Shown here: piece after piece, positions 28,715 to 37,070 of the stretch | Layout of the letters: every line of letters starts with the position of its first letter | How positions within the stretch are numbered: the first letter of the stretch is position 1 | Source: CAWBJO01 sp963789175 | GTDB taxonomy: Bacteria; Pseudomonadota; Alphaproteobacteria; Rhizobiales; Aestuariivirgaceae | Assembly: GCA_963789175.1 (NCBI GenBank) | Contig: CAWBJO010000005.1 | Coordinates: 124,001-188,000 of the forward strand | Direction: 5' to 3' | Length of the DNA stretch: 64,000 bases | Notes under the pieces: generated by a model | Database searches by the model: none | What the model was told of the DNA's origin: nothing | What the model saw: the letters and a program-made list of their open reading frames with translations, nothing else | Made by a program: the position numbers and the translations under genes

Positions 28715-29533
28715 ATGTCCTCGAAATTTCATGACGGAACGGCGAGGCCCGTTCTAAGACCCTGGGGAACCTACACGGTCCTCCATGCCGGCGATGGCTT
28801 TCTCGTCAAGGAGATCGTCGTTGCGCCCGGCGGACGCCTCTCGCTCCAGTTCCATCACGGTCGCTCGGAGCACTGGATCGTGCTGAAGGGTATCGGGATC
28901 GCGACCTGCGGCACCGAGGAGGTCCGCCTCGGTCCCAACGGGCGCTGCTTCATCCCGGTCCGCGCTGTGCATCGGCTGCGCAATCCCGGCGACGACGCGC
29001 TTCGGCTGATCGAGGTCCAGGTCGGCAGCTGGCTTGCCGAGGACGATATCGTCCGCCTCGCCGACGACTACGGCCGCCTTGCGCCACCCGCAGCGCGCTG
29101 CCTAACTCTCCTGAGCGACGATCCGGCGGCCGGCGAGGATGCTCAAGGTCACGGCGGTTACGATGGCGACGCCCCCGATGAAGGACGCGAGTGCGGGTAT
29201 TTCGCCGACCCCCACCCACGACCAGAGTGGATTGAGGATCGTGTCGAGGAGGGCGATGAGGCTCAACGTGGCGGCCGGCACCCGGCGGGCCGCTTTGGCG
29301 AAGAGAATGAGCGGGATTGCCAGCTGTACCGGGCCCATGACGGCCAGGATCGCGATCTCGCGCCAGCCGACGTCGAACCCGCCCGCAAGCCCGGCGACGC
29401 CGAATACGGCAAGGCCGCCCACGCAGATGGCGGGCATCATCTCGTAGTCGCGGAACCGCCGGAGGGTCAGGGTTTGGCCGGCGAAGCACAGCGCGACGCA
29501 GATCGCGACGAGGCTGCCGAGCCAGTCGCCTGA
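28715..29533 (+). CDS. Cupin (mannose-6-phosphate isomerase-type) with a probable spurious C-terminal extension
   Basis: Residues 1-125 form one cupin domain (RPWGTYTVLH, LSLQFHHGRSEHWIVLKGIG, CFIPVRAVHRLRNPG, EVQVGSWLAEDDIVRLADDYGR). This matches stand-alone cupins related to the C-terminus of GDP-mannose pyrophosphorylase/PMI. Such proteins normally end soon after DDYGR. Here the frame runs on 145 residues antisense to the EamA gene, with a composition like a shadow. A TAA in the +1 frame at 29103-29105 would end the gene exactly at the EamA stop, so a one-base shift near 29090 is likely. ATG 28715 was chosen over GTG 28679. Neither has a clear ribosome site. Confidence 0.65.
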   Translation: MSSKFHDGTARPVLRPWGTYTVLHAGDGFLVKEIVVAPGGRLSLQFHHGRSEHWIVLKGIGIATCGTEEVRLGPNGRCFIPVRAVHRLRNPGDDALRLIEVQVGSWLAEDDIVRLADDYGRLAPPAARCLTLLSDDPAAGEDAQGHGGYDGDAPDEGRECGYFADPHPRPEWIEDRVEEGDEAQRGGRHPAGRFGEENERDCQLYRAHDGQDRDLAPADVEPARKPGDAEYGKAAHADGGHHLVVAEPPEGQGLAGEAQRDADRDEAAEPVA

Positions 29534-29986
29534 CTGGATGCCGTCGCCGAAGATCACCGTGACGCCGACGAGCGCGAGGAGCGCCGCCAGCCACGCGGTC
29601 TTGCCGGGATGCTCCTTCGTCGCCCAGCCGCTGAGGAGGATGACGAAGACGGGCGCCAGGGCGCCGATCGACGAGACGTTGGCCGTGCTGGTGAGGGTGA
29701 GCGACGTGACGTAGAGCGTCGAGCCCAGCGCGAAGAAGCCGGCGCCGGCCAGCATCGCCACGGCCGGCAGCTCGCGGAACGTGGTAAACGTCCGCTTACC
29801 ATTCACGCTCGCAAGGTAGGCGATGAGGAAGATTGCCATCGCAAGGCCGCGCCAGCAGTTGATCTGCCAGCCGTTGAGCCCCGGCAGGACGCGCACGAAC
29901 ACGCCTGCGAGGCTCCAGCCGACGGTGGCGAGCACGACGAGGGCGATGGCAGCTGAGTAACCGGCGGTCGGTCTGGCGGTGGTCAT
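29102..29986 (-). CDS. EamA/DMT family transporter
   Basis: A 294-residue inner-membrane protein with about ten predicted spans in two EamA repeats. The first repeat contains GLNGWQINCWRGLAMA and TLTSTANVSSIGALAPVF. The second contains LTLRRFRDYEM and AATLSLIALLDTILNPLWSW. It is a drug/metabolite-type exporter of unknown substrate. ATG 29986 starts the first span, and the frame open to 30172 is not needed. The 3' end is overlapped by the cupin frame on the other strand. Confidence 0.88.
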   Translation of the reverse strand: MTTARPTAGYSAAIALVVLATVGWSLAGVFVRVLPGLNGWQINCWRGLAMAIFLIAYLASVNGKRTFTTFRELPAVAMLAGAGFFALGSTLYVTSLTLTSTANVSSIGALAPVFVILLSGWATKEHPGKTAWLAALLALVGVTVIFGDGIQSGDWLGSLVAICVALCFAGQTLTLRRFRDYEMMPAICVGGLAVFGVAGLAGGFDVGWREIAILAVMGPVQLAIPLILFAKAARRVPAATLSLIALLDTILNPLWSWVGVGEIPALASFIGGVAIVTAVTLSILAGRRIVAQES

Positions 29987-30159
29987 GAAGGACCCGACCC
30001 TAGCAGAGCGGCCAGAGGCGGCGAGCGAATTACCGGCAAAAATTTTGTCCGCAGCGCCACATTTGTCATTGAATAGCCGGCACGAATCTCGCATATAACG
30101 ACTGCCCAAAGTCGCACGTGCCTGTGGGCGTCCACCGCCTCTCCCAAGAGTGAGATCAG

Positions 30160-30480
30160 CGGTCAGGTACAAACGGCCAAGAGCCGTTGGCGGTTTCGAA
30201 GCAGAAATCGCGGACGCCTTGAAGCAACGACGGTGCGGGCTTTTTCGGTCTCGAGCTAGTCAGTCGAACGATTGGCGATACTGAAGAGGCACACCATCCT
30301 TGCCGGCAGTGCGGTCGGGTTCTCCCACCAAGCCAAGGCAGAAAAATAGGCGGAAAAGCAGCCTCGCTGCCGACCGCCGTCATCGGAGCTGATCCGCGCG
30401 AAAGGCGGAGGCCGCGCCATCATCGGCGCCAAGCCTCGCCCTCGCAAGGCGAAGCTCCACTGGAAGCTTTGATGTGGAGG
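30160..30480 (+). ncRNA. Candidate structured leader of ornithine decarboxylase (speF-type)
   Basis: The ~500 bp before ornithine decarboxylase hold strong stems: AACGGC/GCCGTT (30172-30188), GCGGTTTC/GAAATCGC (30190-30211), and a CGCC/GGTG stem followed by GGGC and a T-run at 30240-30245. Farther on come GCGGTCGG/CCGACCGC (30311-30318 with 30370-30377) and a near-palindrome by 30430-30455 next to the ribosome site. A conserved speF RNA motif is known upstream of alphaproteobacterial ornithine decarboxylases. Position and the CCTTGAAGCAACGA region fit it as I remember it, but I could not run a covariance search. Polyamine-responsive control is an inference. Confidence 0.55.
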
Positions 30481-30485
30481 CCCAG

Positions 30486-31619
30486 ATGGCGACACAGCGC
30501 ATTCTGCAGTTCCTTGCCGACAACCGTCCGGAAGGACCATGCCTTGTTCTCGACCTCGATGTCGTGCGCGACAACTACCTGGCGTTCGCGCGCGCGATGC
30601 CGGACACGCGCATTTTCTACGCCGTGAAGGCCAATCCGGCGCCGGAGGTCCTGTCGCTGCTCGCCGGCCTCGGCTCCTCGTTCGACACCGCCTCGGTGCC
30701 CGAGATCGAGATGGCGCTGGCTGCCGGCGCCACGCCGGAGCGCATTTCCTACGGCAACACCATCAAGAAGGAACGGGATGTTGCCCGCGCCCACGCGCTC
30801 GGCGTCACGCTGTTCGCCGTCGATTGCGAGGCCGAGGTCGAGAAGATCGCCCGCGCCGCGCCCGGCGCCCGGGTGTTCTGCCGCATCCTCACCGACGGCG
30901 AGGGCGCCGAGTGGCCGCTCTCCCGCAAGTTCGGCTGCGCGCCCGACATGGCCGTGGACGTGCTCGCCCATGCCCATGCGCTCGGCCTCAACGCCTATGG
31001 CATCTCGTTCCACGTCGGCTCGCAGCAGACCCACCTGCCGGCCTGGGACAAGGCCATCCGCCAGAGCGCCGCCATCTTCAAGACCCTGGCGGAGCGGGGC
31101 ATCACGCTTTCCATGGTCAATCTCGGCGGCGGATTCCCGGCCCGCTATCTGAAAGACGTGCCGCAGGTCGGCCGCTATGGCCATGCCATCCAGAAGGCGC
31201 TCGCCAAGCATTTCGGCAACGCCATCCCGGAGACCATCATCGAGCCAGGCCGCGGCATGGTCGGCGGCGCCGGCGTCATCAAGGCCGAGGTGGTGCTTGT
31301 CTCGAAGAAGCAGGCCGGCGACGACAAGCGCTGGGTGTTCCTCGACATCGGCAAGTTCGGCGGCCTCGCCGAAACGCTGGAGGAGGCGATCCGCTATCCG
31401 ATCACCACGCCCCGCGACGCCGATCCGAAGGCGCCGTGCATCGTCGCCGGTCCGACCTGCGACAGTGCCGACGTGCTCTATGAGAAGACGCCGTACGACC
31501 TGCCGATCACCCTGACGGTGGGCGACGAGGTGCTCATCGAGGCGGCCGGCGCCTACACGACGACCTATTCGTCCGTCGCCTTCAACGGCTTTTCGCCGCT
31601 CCGGGCCTACGTCATCTAG
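30486..31619 (+). CDS. speF: Ornithine/lysine decarboxylase, PLP fold type III
   Basis: A 377-residue alanine-racemase-fold decarboxylase of the eukaryotic-like ODC group common in alphaproteobacteria. FYAVKANPAPEVL holds the PLP Lys, SFHVGSQQ and NLGGGFPARY are PLP contacts, IIEPGRGMVGGAG binds phosphate, and AGPTCDSADVLYE carries the catalytic Cys and Asp. It would make putrescine from ornithine, and cadaverine if lysine is accepted. TGGAGG lies 5 bp before ATG 30486. The long structured leader suggests control by polyamines. A polyamine importer begins 2.7 kb downstream. The symbol follows the usual naming of alphaproteobacterial homologues. Confidence 0.92.
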   Translation: MATQRILQFLADNRPEGPCLVLDLDVVRDNYLAFARAMPDTRIFYAVKANPAPEVLSLLAGLGSSFDTASVPEIEMALAAGATPERISYGNTIKKERDVARAHALGVTLFAVDCEAEVEKIARAAPGARVFCRILTDGEGAEWPLSRKFGCAPDMAVDVLAHAHALGLNAYGISFHVGSQQTHLPAWDKAIRQSAAIFKTLAERGITLSMVNLGGGFPARYLKDVPQVGRYGHAIQKALAKHFGNAIPETIIEPGRGMVGGAGVIKAEVVLVSKKQAGDDKRWVFLDIGKFGGLAETLEEAIRYPITTPRDADPKAPCIVAGPTCDSADVLYEKTPYDLPITLTVGDEVLIEAAGAYTTTYSSVAFNGFSPLRAYVI

Positions 31620-31643
31620 CCGCCGTCGGAAGAGGTAAGTTCG

Positions 31644-32187
31644 ATGGTGACGATCAGGCACGAAAGGGCCGGCGACGGCGCGGCCCGGGAGAAGCTGCTC
31701 GACAGGGTCTTCGGCGAGGCCCGGTTCCTGAAGACGTGCGAGCGTCTGCGGAAGGACCGGTTGCCGGCCGAAGGGCTGGCCTTTGCCGCCTACCACGGTC
31801 GCAAGCTCGTCGGCACGGTGCGGATGTGGAACGTCTTGGCCGGCTCGGCCGGGCCCGCGCTTCTGCTCGGACCGCTGGCGGTCGCGCCGGAAATGCGGGG
31901 CAGGGGCATCGGCGCCGAGCTGATGCGGCATGCCATCGCCGAGGCGTCGCTCCATGGCCACGGCGCGATCCTGCTCGTCGGCGATGAGCCGTACTATCGC
32001 CGCTTCGGCTTCTCGCTCGCGCGCGGTGAGGGGCCTGACGCTGCCGGGCCCCGTCGACCGTCGCCGCTTCCTCGGCCTCGAGCTCGACGGGGATGCGTTG
32101 AAGGGCGCCCGTGGCATGGTCGCTGTTCCGCCGGCAGGCATCCTGCCGGGCGTTGCGGCGGATCTCCATCTTCCGGTCCGCGGCTGA
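31644..32187 (+). pseudogene. GNAT N-acetyltransferase disrupted by a one-base frameshift
   Basis: The first ~125 codons give a normal YhbS-like acetyltransferase (LLLGPLAVAPEMRGRGIGAEL for acetyl-CoA binding, then EPYYRRFGFSLAR). At about 32021-32034 the frame changes. The continuation LTLPGPVDRRRFLGLEL, ALKGARGMVAVPP, then a stop at 32187, lies in the next frame and matches the family ending. Removing one G restores a protein of about 180 residues, since 544 bp is a multiple of three plus one. Read as is, the frame runs to 32246 with a Pro/Arg-rich tail. It follows ornithine decarboxylase by 24 bp, so a polyamine or amino-acid substrate is conceivable. Confidence 0.8.
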
Positions 32188-32197
32188 GCCGGGTCGA

Positions 32198-32226
32198 TTT
32201 TGCGGGCGGATGGGCTTCTGCTATAG
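32198..32226 (+). promoter_or_regulatory. Candidate promoter for the HyuA-like gene
   Basis: TTTTGC (32198-32203), 17 bp, then CTATAG (32221-32226), 34 bp before the ATG. The bases CTTCTGCTATAG (32215-32226) are identical to those before the exporter at 5136-5147. The -35 match is weak. Confidence 0.3.
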
Positions 32227-32259
32227 CGGGCCAATCCGCCCTTTGATTTCTTCCCGGAC

Positions 32260-34287
32260 ATGGCTGAACCCTGCAGCACCTACCTCATCGGCGTCGACAC
32301 CGGTGGCACCTATACCGATGCCGCCGTGATCGAGGCGGAGGGCCACCGCGTGCTCGCCTCGGCCAAGGCGCTGACCACCCGCGGCGACCTGTCCATCGGC
32401 GTGACGGCGGCCATCGAGGCGGCGCTGGCGCAGCTGCCCGAGCGACTGACGCCCGGGGCGATTTCCCTCGTCGCCGTCTCCACCACCCTCGCCACCAACG
32501 CCGTGGTCGAGGGCCACGGCGCCGATGCCTGCGTGATCTTCATCGGTTTCGACGATCTTATGGTCGAGCGCTCCGGCATCGCGCGTGCCTTTCCCTCCAT
32601 GCCGCTGGTCAGGATCGGCGGCGGCCACGACCACAATGGCGAGGAACGCCTGCCGCTCGACGAAGCGGCGTTGCAGCGGGCGCTCGCCGTCCATGAAGGG
32701 GTGGACGCCTTCGCGGTGGCATCCGCCTTTGCGGTGCGCAATCCCGCCCACGAGCATCGGTCCCGCGAAGCGATCATCGCGCGCACGGCTAAGCCGGTGA
32801 CCGTCTCGAGCGAGCTGTCCTCCGCCCTCGATGCGCCGCGCCGCGCCCTGACGGCCGCCCTCAACGCCCGCCTCCTCTCAAGGATATCGGCCCTAATCGC
32901 CGCCGTCGCATCCGCCATGAAGCGGCTGGCGCTCGACTGCCCGCTCATGATGGTGAAGGGAGACGGCACCCTTGCGTTGGCCGACGTCGTCGCCAAGCGG
33001 CCGATCGAGACGGTTCTGTCGGGTCCCGCCGCAAGCCTCGTCGGCGCCCGCTGGCTCTCCGGTTTGGAGAATTTCATCATGTCGGACATCGGCGGGACGA
33101 CCACCGACGTGGCCGTCCTCGCCGACGGCCGCCCCAAGATCACGGAGGAGGGCGCCGAAGTCGGCCGTTGGCGGACCATGGTCAGGGCCATCGACGTTCG
33201 GACCACGGGTCTCGGCGGCGATAGCGAAGTCGGGTTCGACATGGGCGGGGCTTTGCGGATCGGGCCGCAGCGCATCCTGCCCGTCTCCCTCATCGGCGAG
33301 CGATTTCCCGCCACGCTCGATGCGCTCGAGGCCGAGCTTGCCAGCCCCGACATCGGTTCGCTCGCCGGCCGCTTCATCCTGCGTCCCTTCGGCTGGGATG
33401 GGCGCGAGGCGGATCGCGCCGATCTTTCCGAGCGCGAGCGAACCATCCTGAAGGCGGTCGGACCCGAGCCGAAGCCGCTCGCCAAGGTCGCCGTCAGCGC
33501 CGGCGCCCAGCGCGCCGTCCAGTCTCTCTACCGAAAGGGCCTTGTGCAGCTTGCGGGCTTCACGCCCTCCGATGCCGCTCACGTCCTGGAGAAGCAGGCG
33601 AACTGGTCCGCGGCGGCCGCTCGCCTCGCGGCCATGCTCATGGTGCGGCTGCGCGACATGAGGGCGCCGAGCGCCGAGAGCGCCCGGTCCTTCGCTTCCG
33701 ACGTGTGGAGCGAGGTCGTCAGGCTTTCCGCCCGCGCCGTTCTCGACACGGCGTTCGCGGGCGAAGCCGGCGACGGGACCGAGCACGCCACGCTCGTCGA
33801 TCGCGTGTGCAGCGGCAGTGCCCGCCTCGGCCTGACCTCGATATCGATATCACCGGTGGTGCCCATCGTCGCCGTCGGCGGCCCGGCGCGCGTCTATTAT
33901 GACGAGGTCGGCAGGCGACTGAAGGCCGAGATCGTTTTTCCCCCGTTCTGGGACGTGGCCAATGCGGTCGGCGCGGCGACGGGGGTGATCGCGCGCACGG
34001 TCGCCGTCCAGGTCGTCGCCGATGGCGGCGGCGTGTTTCGCGTCCATGCCGGCGATGGCACGCACGTCTTCTCCGCCCCCGACCTTGCCCTTGCCAAGGC
34101 GGAGGCTTACGCGCGCGAGACGGCGCGTGCGGCGGTTCTGCAGATGGGATCGGGCGAGCCGGAGGTGCGGATCACGGTTGCCAAGCATCGCCTTCCCGAT
34201 GCGACGGACGACAATGGGCTGCTCGCCGCCGAGATCGTTGCCGAAGCCGTCGGCCGGCCCGACTTCGCCGCCGGCACCGGGGAGTAG
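32260..34287 (+). CDS. Hydantoinase A/oxoprolinase family protein, stand-alone
   Basis: A 675-residue member of the HyuA/5-oxoprolinase A family. The N-terminal GVDTGGTYTDA and the internal SDIGGTTTDVAVLADG are the two ATP-binding motifs of the ASKHA fold. The family hydrolyses 5-oxoproline or hydantoins with ATP, or carboxylates acetone or acetophenone, usually with a B subunit. No B subunit is adjacent, so the reaction is uncertain. It is related to, but distinct from, the fused 1229-residue protein at 54.7-58.4 kb. It is followed 60 bp later by the polyamine importer operon. Confidence 0.85.
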   Translation: MAEPCSTYLIGVDTGGTYTDAAVIEAEGHRVLASAKALTTRGDLSIGVTAAIEAALAQLPERLTPGAISLVAVSTTLATNAVVEGHGADACVIFIGFDDLMVERSGIARAFPSMPLVRIGGGHDHNGEERLPLDEAALQRALAVHEGVDAFAVASAFAVRNPAHEHRSREAIIARTAKPVTVSSELSSALDAPRRALTAALNARLLSRISALIAAVASAMKRLALDCPLMMVKGDGTLALADVVAKRPIETVLSGPAASLVGARWLSGLENFIMSDIGGTTTDVAVLADGRPKITEEGAEVGRWRTMVRAIDVRTTGLGGDSEVGFDMGGALRIGPQRILPVSLIGERFPATLDALEAELASPDIGSLAGRFILRPFGWDGREADRADLSERERTILKAVGPEPKPLAKVAVSAGAQRAVQSLYRKGLVQLAGFTPSDAAHVLEKQANWSAAAARLAAMLMVRLRDMRAPSAESARSFASDVWSEVVRLSARAVLDTAFAGEAGDGTEHATLVDRVCSGSARLGLTSISISPVVPIVAVGGPARVYYDEVGRRLKAEIVFPPFWDVANAVGAATGVIARTVAVQVVADGGGVFRVHAGDGTHVFSAPDLALAKAEAYARETARAAVLQMGSGEPEVRITVAKHRLPDATDDNGLLAAEIVAEAVGRPDFAAGTGE

Positions 34288-34347
34288 CCAGCTTCGCTGC
34301 CCGCCGCTACTATCGCTCCCGCTGATCAATGGGAGGGTGAGTGAGCG

Positions 34348-35403
34348 ATGGTAACGCGCGCGTTGGTTTGGATGGCGGGCAGCGTCATGGGTCTGGCAGC
34401 GGCGGCGTTTACGCCTGCCGGGGCAGAGGAGATTAACGCCCTCGTCTGGTGCGATCATGCCGATCCGGCTCTCATCGAGCCGTTCGAGAAGGCGACCGGC
34501 ATCAAGGTCAATCTCAAGGAATACGAAGGCACGGGCGCCGGTCTCTCCATCATCGAGCAGTCGCAGCCCGGCGACTGGGATGTGTTCGTCGTCGACGGCA
34601 TCGACGTGCCGCGCATCGTCGAGAAGGGCCTTCTTGCCGAATTGCCGGAGGACCAGCTTCCGATCGCCGACATTTTCCCCGCCCTCCTGATGGATGATCA
34701 GACGAAGAAGGACGGCAAGCGCTACGCCGTCTCCGAGAAGTTCGGCTACAACTCGATCTCCTTCAACAACACGAAGGTTGATCCGGCCGACATGAATCAC
34801 ATCCCGATCATCTGGGACGACAAGTACAAGGGCCGCATCGCCGTCTACGACTACTACCTGCCGGTCATGGGCCTGGTGGCGATGGGTCTCGGAATCAAGA
34901 CGGCCGAGATCGATGAAGGTGACCTGCCGCAGATCCGCGATGCGCTCTTCAAGATGAAGGCCGTCTCCAAGCTCGTCGGCGACGTCGTGGCGAGTCAGAC
35001 GGCGCTCGCCACCGGCGAGGTGGACATTCTGGTCGGCGGCGGCGAGTTCGTGACCGCGGGCCTTCAGAAGGACAATCCGGCCATGGATTTCGTCCTGCCG
35101 GAGGAGGGCGGCGTTCGCTGGTCTCAGGCGATCGGCATCTTCGCCGCCAGTCAGCGCAAGGACGCGGCCCTCAAGTTCGTGCAGTACATATTGAGTCCCG
35201 AAGGCCAGGCACGCCTGGCGACGTCGGCTTGCTACTGGGCCATGCCGACCAATCGCAACGCCGCGCTGAACGACGAGCAGAAGAAGACCCTGCGCTGGGC
35301 CGACCAGGAGAAGTATATTGCCAATTCGCAGCTTTATCCCGCGCCGTCGGCCGAGCTCGACGCCAAGATGCAGGAAGTCTGGACCGAGTTCCTGAACAAA
35401 TAG
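34348..35403 (+). CDS. Polyamine-type ABC importer, binding protein (PotD/PotF-like)
   Basis: A 351-residue periplasmic protein with a Sec signal (VMGLAAAAFTPAGAEE). The mature protein starts with INALVWCDHADPALIEPFEKATG, similar to spermidine/putrescine-binding proteins. GDWDVFVVDGIDVPRIVEKG and EGGVRWSQAIGIFAAS are in the family positions. GGGAGGGTGAG precedes the ATG. It leads a five-gene unit with two permeases, an ATPase and a metallo-hydrolase. Polyamines are the likely ligands, but related systems carry other amines, opines or aminophosphonates. Confidence 0.85.
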   Translation: MVTRALVWMAGSVMGLAAAAFTPAGAEEINALVWCDHADPALIEPFEKATGIKVNLKEYEGTGAGLSIIEQSQPGDWDVFVVDGIDVPRIVEKGLLAELPEDQLPIADIFPALLMDDQTKKDGKRYAVSEKFGYNSISFNNTKVDPADMNHIPIIWDDKYKGRIAVYDYYLPVMGLVAMGLGIKTAEIDEGDLPQIRDALFKMKAVSKLVGDVVASQTALATGEVDILVGGGEFVTAGLQKDNPAMDFVLPEEGGVRWSQAIGIFAASQRKDAALKFVQYILSPEGQARLATSACYWAMPTNRNAALNDEQKKTLRWADQEKYIANSQLYPAPSAELDAKMQEVWTEFLNK

Positions 35404-35442
35404 CTGGCAGCGCGATGCGTGCGCCGGGCGGAGCGGACAGGG

Positions 35443-36291
35443 ATGCGTGACCCGTCCGCCGGCCGTCGCGGGCTCCTCTTCGCCGCGCCCGCCCTCCTGT
35501 GGACGCTGGCGTTTTTCCTCGTTCCCTTCCTGCTGATGGTCGGCCTGAGCTTCCGGCCGCCCGAGGGCATGGCGGGGACGGCACCGTCGCTTCAGAACTA
35601 CGTTCGCTTCTTCACCAACGAAACCTTCCTCGGCGCGCTGCGCAACTCGATCGAGGTGACGGCGATCGTCACCGTCGTCTCGGTGATCCTCGCCTACCCG
35701 CTTGCCTATGTGATCGCCGAACGCGTTCCCGAGCGATGGCAGCGCCTGGCGCTGCTGGCCGCCGTCCTTCCCTTCTGGACCTCCTATCTCGTGCGTTCCT
35801 ACGCCTGGCTCCTGGTGCTGGCTAAGAACGGCGTCGTCAACAACACCCTGGTCGGCCTGGGTCTCGTATCCGAGCCGATACAGCTGGCCAGCACGCGCTT
35901 CGCGACGGTGACCGGCTTCGTGCACTTCTTCGTCATGCTCCTGACCCTCACCATCTACGCCAACCTGAAGCAGCTTTCTCCGAACTACCGCCGCGCCGCG
36001 GCCGATCTCGGCGCCGGGCCGCTGCGCACCTTCCTCCACGTCGTGCTGCCGTTGACGCTTCCGGGAATCGTGGTCGGCGCCTTCCTCACCTTCGTCCTGT
36101 GCATCGGCGACTATGTGACGCCGCAGATCCTCGGCGGCAACAACGAGCTCCTGTTGCCGCAGCTCATCATGCTGCAGGTCCAGCGGCGGGCCGACTTTCC
36201 CACGGCCTCGACCCTGTCCGTCGTCCTCATGGTCGTCGTGACGGTCGCCTATCTCGCCTCGGCCCGCTGGCTGAAGCTGGAGCGCGCCTGA
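35443..36291 (+). CDS. Polyamine-type ABC importer, permease (PotB-like)
   Basis: A 282-residue membrane protein with six spans. The first is LLFAAPALLWTLAFFLVPFLLM. The cytoplasmic EAA loop reads YRRAAADLGAGPLRTFLHVVLPLTLPGI, the PotB-type motif, and GDYVTPQILGG follows. ATG 35443 was preferred to the GTG at 35419. Its stop overlaps the next ATG (TGATG). Confidence 0.9.
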   Translation: MRDPSAGRRGLLFAAPALLWTLAFFLVPFLLMVGLSFRPPEGMAGTAPSLQNYVRFFTNETFLGALRNSIEVTAIVTVVSVILAYPLAYVIAERVPERWQRLALLAAVLPFWTSYLVRSYAWLLVLAKNGVVNNTLVGLGLVSEPIQLASTRFATVTGFVHFFVMLLTLTIYANLKQLSPNYRRAAADLGAGPLRTFLHVVLPLTLPGIVVGAFLTFVLCIGDYVTPQILGGNNELLLPQLIMLQVQRRADFPTASTLSVVLMVVVTVAYLASARWLKLERA

Positions 36292-37070
36292 TGCGTCCGC
36301 TCGACATCCTCGCCGCGCTCTATTCGGTTGCCCTCTACGTCTTCATCTTCCTTCCCGTGGCGGTGCTCGTTCTCTTTTCCTTCCAGGGCTCGCAGATTCC
36401 CGTTCCACCTTTCAACGGTCCGAGTCTCAAATGGTACGGCGCCGTCCTCGCCGACGGGGGCGCCATGGAGGCGCTCGGCAATTCCATCCTGCTGGCCGTG
36501 GTGTCTTCGGCGGTGAGCGTCGCGCTGGGGTTCCTCGCCGCCTACGGCCTCGCCCGCTTCACCCCGCGCGGCTCCGGCGCATTGCGCGCCTTGCTCATGG
36601 CGCCGTTGACCGTCAGCTATCTTATCATCGGCATGGGCCTCCTCGTTCTCTTCAATGGTCTCGGCATGCCGAAGTCGCTCGTCACGGCGGGCATCGGTCA
36701 CGTGGTGATCAACCTTCCCCTGTGTTTCGCGATCATCCTGTCGCAGATGGGCGAGCACCAGGTGAACATCGAGCGGGCGGCCCGCGACCTCGGCGCGTCC
36801 GACTGGCAGGTGCTGGGTCTCGTGACCGCCCCCATGCTGTGGCCGGCGCTGTTCGCGGCCTTCTTCCTGTCGATGACCTTCTCCTGGGACGAATTCCTCA
36901 TCGCTTTCCTGCTCACGCGGTTCGAGGTGACCTTGCCGGTCGAGATATGGTCGATGCTCCGCTCGGGCCTCAATCCGAAGACCAATGCGGCGGGAAGCCT
37001 CGTCTTCGGCATCTCCATCTTGCTGCTGCTCGTACTCGAGCTTGCCGTGCTGCGGAGGCGGAGCCGATGA
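36291..37070 (+). CDS. Polyamine-type ABC importer, permease (PotC-like)
   Basis: A 259-residue six-span protein starting with a long hydrophobic segment (ALYSVALYVFIFLPVAVLVLF). The EAA loop is IERAARDLGASDWQVLGLVTAPMLWPAL, and FSWDEFLIAFLLT is the PotC-like motif. Overlaps with both neighbours (TGATG upstream, ATGA downstream) show tight coupling. Confidence 0.9.
   Translation: MRPLDILAALYSVALYVFIFLPVAVLVLFSFQGSQIPVPPFNGPSLKWYGAVLADGGAMEALGNSILLAVVSSAVSVALGFLAAYGLARFTPRGSGALRALLMAPLTVSYLIIGMGLLVLFNGLGMPKSLVTAGIGHVVINLPLCFAIILSQMGEHQVNIERAARDLGASDWQVLGLVTAPMLWPALFAAFFLSMTFSWDEFLIAFLLTRFEVTLPVEIWSMLRSGLNPKTNAAGSLVFGISILLLLVLELAVLRRRSR

Noticed and set aside
30420..32279. 619-codon minus-strand frame over ornithine decarboxylase
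   Set aside because: Antisense shadow without any motif.
33850..36039. 729-codon minus-strand frame across the importer genes
   Set aside because: Antisense shadow of the HyuA-like, binding-protein and permease genes.
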